A DNA stretch of 64,000 bases, from positions 8,166,861-8,230,860 of the forward strand of contig NW_015622541.1 in assembly GCF_000835495.1 (NCBI RefSeq). Direction: 5' to 3'. The position numbers and the translations under genes were made by a program. Below, in pieces: positions 46,100-58,788 of this stretch. Within the stretch, counting starts at the first letter, position 1; each line of letters starts with the position of its first letter. A model generated the notes under the pieces. It was not told where the DNA came from. It did no database searches and saw only the letters and a list, made by a program, of their open reading frames with translations. Source of the DNA: Cladophialophora immunda. Taxonomy: Eukaryota > Ascomycota > Eurotiomycetes > Chaetothyriales > Herpotrichiellaceae.

Positions 46100-49000
46100 G
46101 ACGAGTATATTCCTTCGAGGCCGATTTTATATGAACCTAGGTTGATACCCTATATCGCTTACGGTTATTCTCTCCCTCGATCTTCTCGCGGGCCTAGACG
46201 ATTTTTATGATACTTAGGTCGTTTAATACTCGATACACTTAGATCGCGTCCGTCCCTAATAGCCTCATAGGTCGCCGAAAGTAGTCGAGGATCCCCGCGA
46301 AATCGAGGCTTCCCGTCCGAAGCCCGGAAAGATCGACCCTAAGGGCGTCTAAGAAGACCCGTATATAGCCTATTTCGAGGCGGAGTTCGATAATAGCGAT
46401 AAAGGTCTTAACCGTCAACGGGTAGACACATCCGTCCGTCGCCTCTTTTTCTTCAAGGTCTTTGAGACGAGCGTATACTCGCGACGGGAGGAGGCACTAG
46501 TAGTAGTAACTACCTTGGACGAGACCCTAACTAGCGGATAGACGAGAATTAAGAGTACTTAGTCGATTTTGAAGAGTCTTTGTTACCCCTCTCGCCCTAT
46601 AGAAGGAGGGCGCGCCCGCGTACGGACACTTAAGGAACAAGTGGGCGTCGATCTCGTCGATATTTCCGAGGAAGAGGCAGAAAAAATACGGGGAGAGGGC
46701 GAAATCCTCGATCGTCTCTTCGAATTAGGCGAGGCCGATATTAGTCGCTCTAGTACTGTCCTCTTCGCGATTCGCCTGGCGCTCAAACACGCTCTACTCC
46801 CGGAGACAGATATAACAAGGCTTGATTTTCGACGCCGACCTCGCGTTATACAACGTATAATTAACGATGTCGACATTATCGAGGAAGTGACTCGTAATCT
46901 GTCGTACACACCGATCCTCGTTCAGGAGCTTCTAGAAAATCAACCGATCGATCGATTTGAACTCTTCCGCCGTCGAAATCTTCGCGAGATCTATCGATTC
47001 GTACGAGGACTGCGTTCGGCTTTGGAGATCTTCCGATTGTCTACTTTATAGAATAATCGAGAGTCCGTCTCGACGAATCTAACTTAAGCCTTAAATAAAT
47101 TCAATCAAGCCTAGCTGATGAGGAGGGAGATAGAGGGTAAATCGAATAAGCTAGAAGTCCACCCTAAGTGACAAGGCGCTTGTCGCGAAGAGCGTCAGTA
47201 CCGTATCGTCCGTCAAAAACGAGTCTAGGATCGCTTTTTTCTGAGGGTCTCTCGCATTATAGAAGGGAATCTTTATCTTTTCCGAGAGTCCTTCCCTATA
47301 TCGGTAGGTCGGGATAAAGAGGATCGCCTTACTCTTCGGGCCTAGTCCCTTTGACTTGAAAACTTTAAGGATTTCCTCGATATCTGCGATCTGGATTATG
47401 TTCCTATCGATATTAATAATCTCGTACTTGATATTCTTATGGATCGTCGTCGATCGAATGATTCGATTTATTCCCTCTAGGAGGAAGAACTCACTTTTAA
47501 CGAGCCTAAGAAGCGGTACGGGAAGCGTAGCCGAGATAAATACGAGGGGGACCCGGTATTATAGGAGGCTATTAACGTATTTCATAACCTATCGAAAGTC
47601 TTTTTCGAGGATAATCGTATAGACTTCGTTAAGGTAGAGGCGGACTAGACGGTGACCCTTCACTAGCCGTATTACATACTCCGAAAAAGTCGAGTCCTAA
47701 ATCGATTCAATCGAGGTAACGACTAGATTAAATAGCTAATAGGTATGCTCCTCCTTTATCTCGGCCATAAGATCCTCAAAGCGAGCTACTCGAATCTTTC
47801 GATCCTAAGCTCGTTTAAAAAGATTATCCTTTAGACTTACCTGAGGAGTAATTACGATATTAACTATATCCTAATATTGGATAAAGGCGGGAAGGAGGTA
47901 GAGGAGACTCTTCCCTGAGTCAGTCTTGTTCACGTACGTTAAGTAGGTAATACTCTTGAAAATAGCGAGGATGGCCTCACGTTAATAGAGGTCTCGAAAT
48001 TGGGCACTCTTATCTTCGAAAAAACGAGTGAGCTAGTAGTAAATATCGGTCTTCAATACGGTATTTTCGTAAGAGTAGTAGAGTAGGATAAGCTAGGATC
48101 CTAAGCTTTTCTCTAGAGCTTCGCTTTGATTGGCTCCCGACTCGAATTTTTGGAAGATTCGGTCGTACTTATCGATCTTAAAGAGTGCCTAATATTACTA
48201 GGTGAAGTGGATAGTTCGTATATATCGATACCGTAGTCCGGCCGTAGGCTGGTCCGCCAGTAGACTATAGTAAAGCTAGCCTACCTTAGAAGACTAATTT
48301 GCCTGAATATCGATAATTAAGTCGTTTTACTCGAGAGACGACTCATAGTTTTCATCGCCTCTATCGATAAATTCTTCTGTCTCGGGACCGATTTTTTCGA
48401 GAAGGATATGGTTAATTAAGTAGCGATAGGGATTAAGGGTTAACCTAGTTCGAAAAATCTAACCCAATTGGACATAAAGAGTCCTCGATAAAGTCGAGCT
48501 CTAGATCCGGTTAGCGTTAATCTTAAAGAGAAAGGGGGAGATCTTGTCTCGCTCGAGATATTCAAGAGTAAGGTAGTAATATACGGAGATCACGTAGAGG
48601 AGGTAGTAGATTAGAATATAGGAGAGTGTCGGTAGTAAAAATCGAAGGTTCGGTTGTGATTTTCGCGTGATGTTTCGACTTTTATGCCAATGTATGGTAA
48701 TCCGTACGAGCCCCTAGTGGCGATCCCAGATAATGTCTCGAACATTACTATCGGTACCTCGAATATTTCGATAGGTCGTATACTCCCACTCCGTTCCTCG
48801 TAGAGGGCTTCCGCTCGCCAGGTGCGCGGCCAATAGGAAGAGCTTTATAAAGGTCTAGCGTACCCGGAAGAACTCGACGATTATTATGCGGCGCCAGTGC
48901 CTCGTCCCGTTTGACGCACCCTTCGAAAATAGCGACCGATAGATCGGAGAGTTCGGGTCGATAAGCTAACGCCGTATATACTCCTTCGTTAGAATAAACG

Positions 49001-50828
49001 AGGGGTTATCCGCTAAATAATAGCCTTTAGTCGAGATGGACGAGTTATCTTCAAGATCGGCTAGATTTAGGTGAGGGAGGTCTTATTACGGAAGAAGGAT
49101 CAGTCGAGAAAAGAGAAGGTTAAGTAGGTCTTTCTCCAGTTACTAGTGAAGCTCGCAAATTCCGCGGAATATATATTTTTTTTCGTAGACGAGGTAGGTA
49201 TCCAGCCCTAGATCGATAATCAGCTTATTCTCCGAGACTCGTTCTTTTAGAGCCTTAAGTAGATATCTTCGAATCCGTCCGACCTCCTTAAAGTAGTTAT
49301 GGCCATAAGACACCGTCACCTACGGAAGATTTATCCAATAATACTCCGCTACATTAAATAACGAGTCTAGATTCTGATTTTACTAGAGCTCCTTCATCTA
49401 GATCGAGCTAAGGAGGAAGAGGCGGGAGGCGTAGATAATCTTTAAGGTTATCTTCGAAATCACCAACTCTAATTTAAACGACTAGTCACTTAGATTTATC
49501 GACTGTAGGATAAGAAAGAGTATTACTAGGTTTCGGAAGGTAGTATACTCTAGGGTAGTCTTAAACTTAACCTCAGTACGTAAGAGGTCTATAACGATAT
49601 CGATAATGAGTGCCTCGAGATTTTAGAGGCTCTACTCGTTATATTCCTCAAATATCTCAAGTAATAAGCTGTATAATCCGCGTTAAAGGTTATGAAGATG
49701 ATCTACGAGAGTAGTCGAGAGGTGAATACTCTATAAGTAGTCATAATTCCTATCCGGCTCTTCTCGCTCTTTATACTCTAGGAGACGGACGAGAAAAACG
49801 AAGAGATCCCCGAAGAGTGCGAAGTATCCTCTCTATGTTATGAGCTTAAGCTCAATAAAGTCCTTTATAAATGTAGTGAAGTGACTAACCTCCTCTTCCT
49901 TTAGCTCTAGACGCATAGACTAAATCAGTTATAGAATCAGATTCGAGATTTTTAACTAGAGCCTCGTTATTATCGTATGGAGAGTCAATGTCTCCGAGAG
50001 TATCTCTGTATTTATCGCGGTAATCAGCTCAAGGAGTAGTAGGATATCCTTATTCTCGTGGAAGATCTTAAATCGGGAATTTCGAAGGAATACACTCTTA
50101 TTTTTCGAGGTTAGGTTTTTCGAGGACGATATTTTCGAGAGGGCTCGTTATTCCTTTTCTAGGTAGTTTAATAAGGCATCTCTTATCTCGAGGTCCTCGT
50201 TCGGGAAATTCAAGGCTAGAGTGGGTAATATCGAGTGTTAATAGCGCTAGAGGTTTAGTAGTAGTATCTCAGGAGTATGCAATATTAACGAGGGTAGCTT
50301 CGGAATAAATAAGCCTCGATTACTCCTTAGAAAGAGGACCTAGTCTAGGAGATAATAGATAATATTAGTTTATTTTGTCTTACTACCCTATTGAATATTA
50401 TAAGTATGGATTTAGTGCTATCGAGCCTTCTTCCTGTCTAGAGTAAAGTAGGGGCAGTCCGGATAGTGGTAGGTATCGAAGATGACGGGGAGCTAGTTGA
50501 AATAGTAGACATTAGGCTCGATTAAGGGGATATTATAGTATGAGATCGTTTTATACGATTAGAGGGTCGAGATAATCGATGCGCGGCTCGGTTTTTCTAG
50601 GTCTTTCTAGTACTGTTAATAGGGTGGGTGACTAAGGTGTTTGAGAAGGCTCGTCTTGCCTAAGAGGGCCTCTTGACACTCTAAGCATAGAATAATAGAT
50701 AAATCCGAGGAGTAGACCAGAAAAGGTGGGTTTAGGATCGTTACCGGCGAAGAGGGGGTCGATAAAAATGACTCGCGTAAGAGGGTAGTGTATTGGTAGA
50801 GGTTAAGTATGTCCACCATCCTATCCAA
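46100..50828 (-). pseudogene. RecQ-like helicase gene with zinc-finger N-terminus, RIP-inactivated (minus strand)
   Basis: The minus-strand frame starts with an ATG at 50826-50828. The first 70 codons (50616-50828) are still open and hold a finger resembling the OrsD/DUF3505 domain: LCLECQEALLGKTSLLKHL then HPP. About 970 codons on come helicase motifs: motif I NKTDSGKSLLYLLPAF (47890-47940), VITPQVSLKDN, motif II as NEVY (47619-47630; DExH with D to N and H to Y), motif III ISATLPVPLL, ATSALSLRVDF, and motif VI-like FI-GLS-IRRDG. The C-terminal part contains CVRQITSHFLDNVD, KPCYIC and KCPYAG, like the Cys-rich tail after RecQ-type cores in fungal telomere-linked helicases. All breaks are RIP-type. 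It is head-to-head with the plus-strand copy that begins at 50820. Confidence 0.82.
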
Positions 50829-51994
50829 GAGGACCCTGGAATCCTATAGGATTACTCGTGGAGTGGCTAATGAGAGAGCTACGTTTAAGGTTTTTAGGTA
50901 GGATTATTCGGTAGGATTACTTTCTACTCAGCTCCGTACACCGACGCTAATACATTCGAAAAGTAGATGGCTCGACTCTACTCAATGAGCTCTATCGATT
51001 CCAGTATCATTCACCATTAGACAAGGTATGGTTACTTAGGTACGGTTTTGATAGAGTTAGGGCATTATTAGGGGTATACGGCGTACTACCGCGAGATGAT
51101 TTCAGGTCCCATAGTATTTATGAATTCCTAAACTATAACTTCTATCTTTAACTTTATATATTTTCCCATCAATACGGCGACTATAATAAGCTAAGTATAG
51201 AAGGTATTCATTTATTTGGCTAAATTAGATCTATCGAGTTATAGTTATCCGTTATTATTATGATACTATTACGTAGTGTACGCCAGAGTATACGTCCCCA
51301 AAATAAGTTAGTATCGCCATAGCTCAGTTAGAGGAATCGCTTATACCGTATTTCGCTTTATAGACCTTTAATCGCCTACTATTCATAGTGCCGTAGGGTT
51401 AATAGAAATGGAAGATTTTATCATCTATAATGAAGACTATAAGGTCTTCATTTGCTTACGGTACGGATATGCCGTAATAAAGCTCGCTATCTATCTATAC
51501 GAAGAGCATAAAGAGCTGTCTAAAGAATAACAGAAATACCTTACTAATCAGTATAGACACTAGGAAGTAGTACTACTAATCGCGGTACGGACTCCGCCGC
51601 CTCATTTAGTACTAATCAATGGGCTTAAGGCGCCCATTCTAGCATATCTCTATAGCGCCGAGCGATATAGCTAGGTGAGTTCTCATCCTAAGGGGATTAA
51701 GATTTACGCTTAAAAGGAGTATAGTTAGAGGAAGACCGAGTAAACGCCTGAACTTTAGAGTTAGGTATGGGCTCAAACGTAGTTTACCGCGGCTAGTAAG
51801 GTTAAGTACTTCCCGGTTCGTATACTCGCTAATATGCCTATGCCCGCTAGCTCTTCGGGGCCGTCCAGTACTTAGTCAGCTTACCCGCGTCTCCATAGAA
51901 CACTATCCACTCCGAATACGCCGGTTACCGTCCCACTCCTAACCTAGTAAGCTCGAGCGGAGATAGAGAAGCTACTCGCCGACGCTACCGCTAT
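50820..51994 (+). repeat. 1175-bp 5' block, copy 1
   Basis: Matches 57215-58389 over its whole length, beginning CCTATCCAAGAGGACCCT and ending GCTACCGCTAT, with differences nearly all C/T or G/A. It includes the probable promoter and the first 190 or so codons of the helicase gene. Confidence 0.92.
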
Positions 51995-54900
51995 AGATAC
52001 TAAGTACGAGCTTAATATAGAGAAACTTAAGGCCGAGATACTAAAGTAGGACTATACCGGCTAGTGGAGTCGAACGTTATGATAATAGTACTTCTAAGGC
52101 TATAATCTCAAGTAGCTAGTATATACGAGTTAATTACCTAACTCGGACGAACTACTCTTAGCCGAGATAGTGGAGATCTTCGATATCTTTACTTATCAGG
52201 CCGTTAAGGGAGTCTATACACTAGACTAAGAGACTCGACGCTAGCTCAGGAGCGAAAAGCAATACGAGGTCTCTCTACGACTATTTAGGAGGCTTTAGAA
52301 TATTAAAAGCGAGGATTAGTATCTTAGGTATCCGCGCCGATTTCTCTATTATACTATACGGGTCTAGTTCTATAGTAGTATCGGCGCTAGAACGCCGGAC
52401 CCCGCCTATCGTGTTTCTATCGATCCATCTCCCAGTTCTATTTCCTATAGTATACCTAATTATATTTCGGGCACCGTAGCCCCGACAGTAACCGATATAT
52501 CTATACTACGATCCCGGCATAACGATACCACTTCTAATGACTATAATGTTCCTAGGCTTAATTTTAATAATACTCTCACTTATTATACAGACAATAATAG
52601 CGATAATAAATCTCTTTCTACCACTTCTGAGGGTACTACCCATAGCGAGGCAACGTTATCTATTAAGTTAGAGCCGTATTAGGAAGTCGATAAGACTAAA
52701 GATACCTAGGAGCTATTCCTATAGACGGAGGCCTAGAAGTAGTGCACCGCTAATTTATACTATAAAATATATAACTAGGATTTATCTAAGGTAGTTAAAG
52801 TAGAGGCTATAAGGAAGTTTTTTACCTAGTTTATTTTCTATAAGGTTAGTAGCGATAAGTTCCAAAGCGTATTGATTTACTTTACCGCTATCTTAGGTAT
52901 TGACGAGGAGAACCGGCGACTAAAGAAGGCGGTGAATTTTTCATATATTCTTATTAGGTTAGTCTAGGATATCCGGATTATTAGCGCCGAGCTCTTATTA
53001 CCTATATCGACATAAGAGAGATAACTCCACGAGCCGAGCTAGGGTGAACGCTTTCTCTGATAGTGTCGCGAGTTTCTCGCTAATAGGGGTGGTACGCTAA
53101 TAAGTGAGTTGATCAACCTCCTGGCGTACGGAAAGTTTATGGCGCTCAACACTAGTAACGCGGTCACGATCATATAGGCTCGCGATAAGTAAACTATATT
53201 CTATAAGGGAATCGCGATTATACTTAGCGTATTCCGGCATATAGTATTAGATAACGTCTAGTAGACTGAAAAGCTACTATAGGAGGAGCTAATATAGGTT
53301 CGGGACGAGTCGAAACGGTTTATAATCGATCTAGATTTGATTAAAGATAACTAAACATTTACTCTTCGCGGCTACTCATTCGTCATACACTATAGGAATA
53401 GACTCTAGAGTGACTAAGAGTGGATATTCCGTCAGATACTACTTTAACGCGGGAAACATTAACTATACTATAAGGATAGGATGTGGAAGCTTCATAACGT
53501 CTAACGGTATCTCGCCAAAAGGATAGAGGTCTTAGAGCGATTACTCTTCAGTATCCACTCTTCGTACGGATCACTAGCTCAGGGAACGGAGCTCACGGCG
53601 ATCCGCTTTCGTAACGGATCTCTATAAGACCGGAATTACTTCATTATCGACGGTAGTAGTTCAATTATTATTCGATACTATAAGTCCTAGTAACTCTTTA
53701 GTACGCCTAAAGTTATCCTACGCTTTCTCCTATAGTAGGTGGGGTAGATACTTATTATCTTCTTAGTATACCTATAGTTATTGTATGAATATCTCTTAGT
53801 TTAGACATAAAAGTAGCGGATTAGTAACTATATCTAGTATAATAAGAAAGGGCCGTAGGAGACTAACTACTTAACGCGAGTTATTAAATAGTAAACGGCG
53901 CTTAGACTGGGGTATCGATTTTATACGCTTAACTTTCAGTATATCGTTATCAGTATTAGGCGCGAAGTGGTCTTAGACTAGTTTACGGATAGTTATAAGT
54001 AAGAGCTTAGTGAAGTAGAAGAGCCTAAGCGAGAGCTAGAAGACCTGATCAAGTTATAGAGTAGTTACGGTGATACGATTAGTATGAGTTATTATAGTGT
54101 CCGGGCTAATATTATAAAGTATTTAATACTAAAGCTAATTAAGGCGCTTTATCCTATTAGTAAGGGCTAGTATCACTTTCTTAGTATGGTAAGCGTTACT
54201 TTATAGCTTTCCTATAAGTCTTCTTATCTCGCCGGTATCGCTCTTAATATTAGCCTATCTTCTATAGGTCCTAGTAAGCGCGGAGTGTGGGAATTATAGG
54301 AAAGACTATCTCACGTACTACGCTAGCGATTACTCTTTAATACTAACTGGACTCCTAGGGGGGCGGCTCCCGCTACTACTATATCTCATTCTTCTTCTTC
54401 TCTAGCGGCTTTCACTATAATCAACACTTCTCTTAGGTAGATTAAAGAAGGTCTTTATCGTCTCTTTAGTGACGGCATCGTAGGGTTTTGATCTTAGGAG
54501 TAAGAAGAAGCTCTTATAGCCATTCTATAGGGTAAGTTACTAGTGACTATAGTTCTACCGACCGGCGGTGGAAAGACATTACTAACTATACTTCCTATTA
54601 TACTAGAGAAGGAGGGGGTCACGATTTTCATCGCCCTATTCTAAGTACTAGTCGATAATATAGTTAACTAATTTCGAAAGGCTAGTATTAATTACTTCAA
54701 GTGGAAATCCAGCGATATAAATCCCGCTCAACTTATGGTAGTTAGTGCTGACATTACTATCTAGGACCACTTTATGATATACGGACGAACACTAGTGTAA
54801 GCGGGGCTACTTTGACGCATCTTCATTAACGAAGGCCACTATATATTTACTAATAGTCACTGGCGGAAGAATCTCTCTAGTGTCCGGACGGTTCGTAGTC

Positions 54901-55860
54901 TTGGGTACTTAATCTACATACTTACGGCTACGCTACCACTACGTCAAGTTCACGAGCTTGAAGATAGTCTGGCAATTCGCTATACTTATATTATCTAAGC
55001 TAGCACTATTCGACCGTATTATTGATACTTAGTTTAATAATGCTAATTAGGCGAACTCGAGGCCGAAGCACTTCAGATCTATCGGCACTAATTATACTAC
55101 TTATAGTAGTGCTAAGAGCGAGGGGTGATGTACAGTTTATCCAAGGATTTCTGCGTAGCGCTCGCCTAGTAGCTAGGTTACTATCACTACTACGCTAGTA
55201 TCCATGATTAGGCCAAACAACTCGAGTATTAGGTTCGCCATAGAGGATTGATCATAGCCACGTCCGCACTCAGGATAGGGATGGACATTCCTAGCATTAT
55301 TTTCGTTCTCCATATCGACGTTCTATACTCAATAATCGACTTCGCGTAGTAGAGTAGGCATAGTAGACGCAGGGGCGAAACGGTTAATTCAATCATTCTC
55401 GTCCCGTATCAGACTACCGAAGCTCGACTCTCGTACGGTGGACTAGATACCGAAGATAAGGTGATAACCTGGTTCGTGACTAGTATAACGTACTAGTGAC
55501 GGATTATAAGTGAGTACTTAGATAGAGCGGAACTAGTAAGGTTATGTTCTAACGACCTAGGCTAGCTCTAATACGACCACTACGGTGAAGGGACGCATAA
55601 GATCTCCACCCATACCCACGAGGAGGAGTAGGTCTAATAGTAGTTGGAAGAGATAATGATAGTAATGACAATCAGATATATATACTATTAGGTAGAGGGG
55701 GAGGATCGATCGGCGCCATATACGACATAGAAATGCGACCGGATATAGTAGTATAAGAAGGACGTAGATCAATTCCAGGCTTAGATTCAATATACTATAG
55801 ATACCTATAGTTACTATTAATATAGGATCAGTCAATCTCTCTATGCCATAGGTCAAGATA
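51408..55860 (+). pseudogene. Telomere-linked RecQ-like helicase, RIP-inactivated, copy 1
   Basis: The frame opens with ATG at 51408. The N-terminus (MEDFIIYNEDYKVFICLRYG, then HKEL) matches the OrsD/DUF3505 zinc-finger domain, with the second Cys and the first finger His lost. A middle region holds FTAILGIDEENRR, NFSYILIRLV and SAELLLP, typical of fungal proteins joining this domain to a helicase. The helicase core then has motif I LPTGGGKTLL (54554-54580, intact), motif II NEGH (54828-54839, Asp lost), ILTATLPL, IIATSALRIGMDIPSI and motif VI-like QQSRHSRRRGE (family QQxGRAGR). Many TAG/TAA stops make it a relic. Telomere-linked helicases of this type occur at chromosome ends of several ascomycetes; their role is unsettled. 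Confidence 0.88.
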
Positions 55861-57214
55861 GTCAGCGACGTTACTAGTAGCCTAGGGTGATAGCGCCGGT
55901 AGTATATAGTATAATATAGAGTACTATAGGGTTTGAACAGATCTAGTGAGCGGGGTACTTAGGGATTTACTAAGACTAGGAGGCTTACGGGCGGTAGATC
56001 GGGCGGTAATACTTTTAACGGATCTAGGGGGAGAATATAAGTAATAGGATAGCGGTATTAATTCGAGCGGTAGAGTATATAGTGGGCGAGGATGAGCCTA
56101 AGGGATAGGAGGGTCGGGACGAGGCGTAGGGGAGTAAGAATAATGAGGAGGTTTATATAGTATATACTATCTATAGGGGGTTAGGTATCTAGGAGAGATA
56201 ATTAAGGATAGGTCGGCGGTAAGGTTAGTAAGGGGGAGATCCTAGGTAACCTACTAGTCTAGAAAAGGTTAAGGAGGATATAGGTAGAAGTAACGAAGTT
56301 ACCATACCTAGATTTTCCGGGGAACCTATTACTTAGGAGAAGGTGAGTAGTCATCTCTTCAGCCTAAGAAGGGTAAACGCTAATCTAAATAGTAGAGGTA
56401 TTAACTAGTAGCTAAGTAGTTAAGACTTAGATAGTATCACTAGAGTTAGCCTAACGGGGAATAGAGCTATATTTTTAATAATCTAACAAAATTACGCTTA
56501 ACGGTCTTAGTTATCTAGAAGGTAAATACTAACGGATAAAATATATTCGAATATTTATTAGTTAGATAAGTGATTCCATTATGTATATAGTAAGGAATTA
56601 CACTTAGATTTATTTACTATACTAGGTAGTATTATACCCTATCGGGTTATACTAAAAGATAATAGAGATTCTATAGGAGAGAGTTATAGTACGTCGTTCT
56701 AGAGAATTACGACTAATATTAGTAGGCCGGAATCACTTACTATAGGAGAAATAAGAAGAGGTTATTTAGGTTGGAGATGAGAAAGATTTAATATAGTAAA
56801 AATATAAGTAAGATAGGGTTATAAAAAATAGAGGGGAGGGGAGGATTTAAGAGAGTAAGACTAAGCTAAGATAATAGAATAAGATAAGAAAGGGGGAGGG
56901 GGAGTATTAATAGAGGGAGGGGGGTAGGTTAAGGATTACTAGGGTTAGGTAATAGGTATCTAGACGTAAGGTAGGGTTAGGTAGATAATAGAGTTCAGGA
57001 TTAGGGGAGCTAACGAGGCTAAGGAAGATAGATCGGGAGGAAGAGGGAGAGGTAGTAAAGGCACTATAGTTAATATTATTCCAAGCGGAGTATAGAGAGA
57101 AGAGAGGTAGGAGGGAGAGGGCGGAGATAGTCTAGGTAACCTATTAGTTTGGGAAAGGTAGAGTAGGAGAGGGGTATAAGTAACGAAGTCACTATGCCCA
57201 GAGTTTCTAGGCAA
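55861..57214. other. Spacer between tandem helicase units, purine-rich
   Basis: No gene is readable. It is strongly AG-rich on the plus strand (56740-57130). A phrase of about 89 bp at 56242-56330 recurs at 57132-57219, ending with AACCTAT, directly where the second 5' block begins. This suggests that helicase units are joined at a shared 3' module. Confidence 0.55.
56242..56330 (+). repeat. Helicase-unit 3' junction repeat, copy 1
   Basis: Starts CTAGGTAACCTA and contains AAGTAACGAAGTTACCAT (partly palindromic) before GGGGAACCTATTA. The partner is at 57132-57219. Confidence 0.75.
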
Positions 57215-57219
57215 CCTAT
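57132..57219 (+). repeat. Helicase-unit 3' junction repeat, copy 2
   Basis: Partner of 56242-56330. Its last bases (CCTATC) are also the first bases of the 1175-bp 5' block, so unit end and unit start meet here. Confidence 0.75.
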
Positions 57220-58389
57220 CCAAGAGGACCCTAGAATCCTGTAGGATTACTCGTGGAGTGGCTAATAGGAGAGCTACGTTTAAGGTTTTTAGGTAGGATT
57301 ATTCGGTAGGATTACTTTCTACTCAGCTCCGTACACCGACACTAATATATTCGAAAAGTAGATAGCTTGACTCTACTCGATGAGCTCTATCGATTCCAGT
57401 ATCATTCACCATTAGACGAGGTATAGTTACTTAGGTACGGTTTTGATAGGGTTAGGGCATCGTTAGGGGTGTACGGTGTACTACCGCGAGATGATTTCGG
57501 GTCCCATAGTATTTATGAATTCCCAAACCACAACTTCCATCTTTAACTTTATACATTTTCCCATCAACACGGCGACTACAATAAGCTAAGTATAGAAGGT
57601 ATTCATTTATTCGGCTAAATTAGATCTATCGAGTTGCAGTTATCCGTTATCGTTATAATACTATCACGTAGTGTACGCTAGAGTATACGTCCCCAAAATA
57701 AGTTAGTATCGCCATAGCTCGGTTAGAGGAATCGCTCACACCGCATTTCGCTTTATAGACCTTTAATCGCCTACTATTTATAGTACCGTAGGGTTAATAG
57801 AAATAGAAGATTTTATTATCTATAGTGAAGACTATAAGGTCTTCATTTGCTTACGGTACGGATATACCATAATAAAGCCCGCTATCTATCTATATAAAGA
57901 GCACAAAGAGCTGTCTAAAGAATAACGGAAATACCTCGCTAATCAGTATAGATACTAGGAAGCAGTACTACTAATCGCGGTACGGACTCCGCCGCCCCAT
58001 TTAGCACTAATTAATGGGCTTAAGGCGCCCGTTCTAGCATATCTCTATAGCGCTAAGCGATGTAGCTAGGTGAGTTCTCATCCCAAGGGGATTGAGATCC
58101 ACACTCAAAAGGAGCATAGTTGGAGGAAGACCGAGCAGACGCCCGAACTTTAGAGTTAGGTATGGGCTCAAACGTAGTTTACCGCGGCTAGTAAGGTCAA
58201 GTACTTCCCGGTTCGTATACCCGCTAACACGCCCATACCCGCTAGCTCTTCAGGGCTATCTAGTGCTTAGTCGGCTCGCCCGCGTCTCCATAGAACACCA
58301 TCCACTCTAAACACGCCGGTTACCGTCCCACTCCCAACCTAGTAAGCTCGAGTGGAGATAGAGAAGCTACTCGCTAACGCTACCGCTAT
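57215..58389 (+). repeat. 1175-bp 5' block, copy 2
   Basis: Same length as 50820-51994 and colinear. The helicase start codon seen in copy 1 is ATA here (57803-57805), a TpG-to-TpA change of RIP type. Confidence 0.92.
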
Positions 58390-58538
58390 CCAAAATGTGG
58401 TTCATTATCCTACCCAGACTAATGATTACTCCCCATACAAAATGTATGGAGACCCTAACCCTATCCAAAATATGATTCATTATCCTACCCAGACTAATAA
58501 TTACTCCCCATACAAAATGTATAGAGACCCTAACCCTA
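58386..58538 (+). repeat. 75-bp in-frame duplication with telomere-like ends
   Basis: Two units start at 58386 and 58461. Each encodes 25 residues (HYPTQTNDYSPYKMYGDPNP in unit 1) in the same frame as the preceding helicase N-terminus. Each ends in CCCTAACCCTA (58453 and 58528), two units of the complementary telomere repeat. CpA and TpG are frequent, so the insert escaped RIP. It starts exactly where similarity with copy 1 ends. Confidence 0.85.
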
Positions 58539-58774
58539 GTCTTAGCGGGTTAATTTTAGGATAATGATTGACTTCTCTTCAGACTAATGATTAGTTCCCG
58601 GGCGATTACGGTTCTGCATTTAGAGTATGTCATAATAGAGGCCCGTAGTTTATAACTTACGCGATTTGCACCACGATTACACTTCGTGGACAGGTGGAAT
58701 CGTAGATAGAAAATCGACTATTTTATATAGGAGGAATATCAAAATTTCCACGGGAAGGTTAAGAAAAGGGGCTC

Positions 58775-58788
58775 TTAGGGTTAGGGTT
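58775..58788 (+). repeat. Interstitial telomere-like TTAGGGTTAGGGTT
   Basis: Two full telomere units inside the copy 2 helicase unit, about 5.1 kb from the true end. Confidence 0.8.

Noticed and set aside
46569..47051. 160-codon open frame on the plus strand with protein-like charge pattern, standing alone in mutated DNA
   Set aside because: The minus strand over the same bases reads as the Cys-rich C-terminal part of the helicase (CVRQITSHFLDNVD, KPCYIC, KCPYAG) in line with motif VI just upstream. The plus frame is its antisense shadow.
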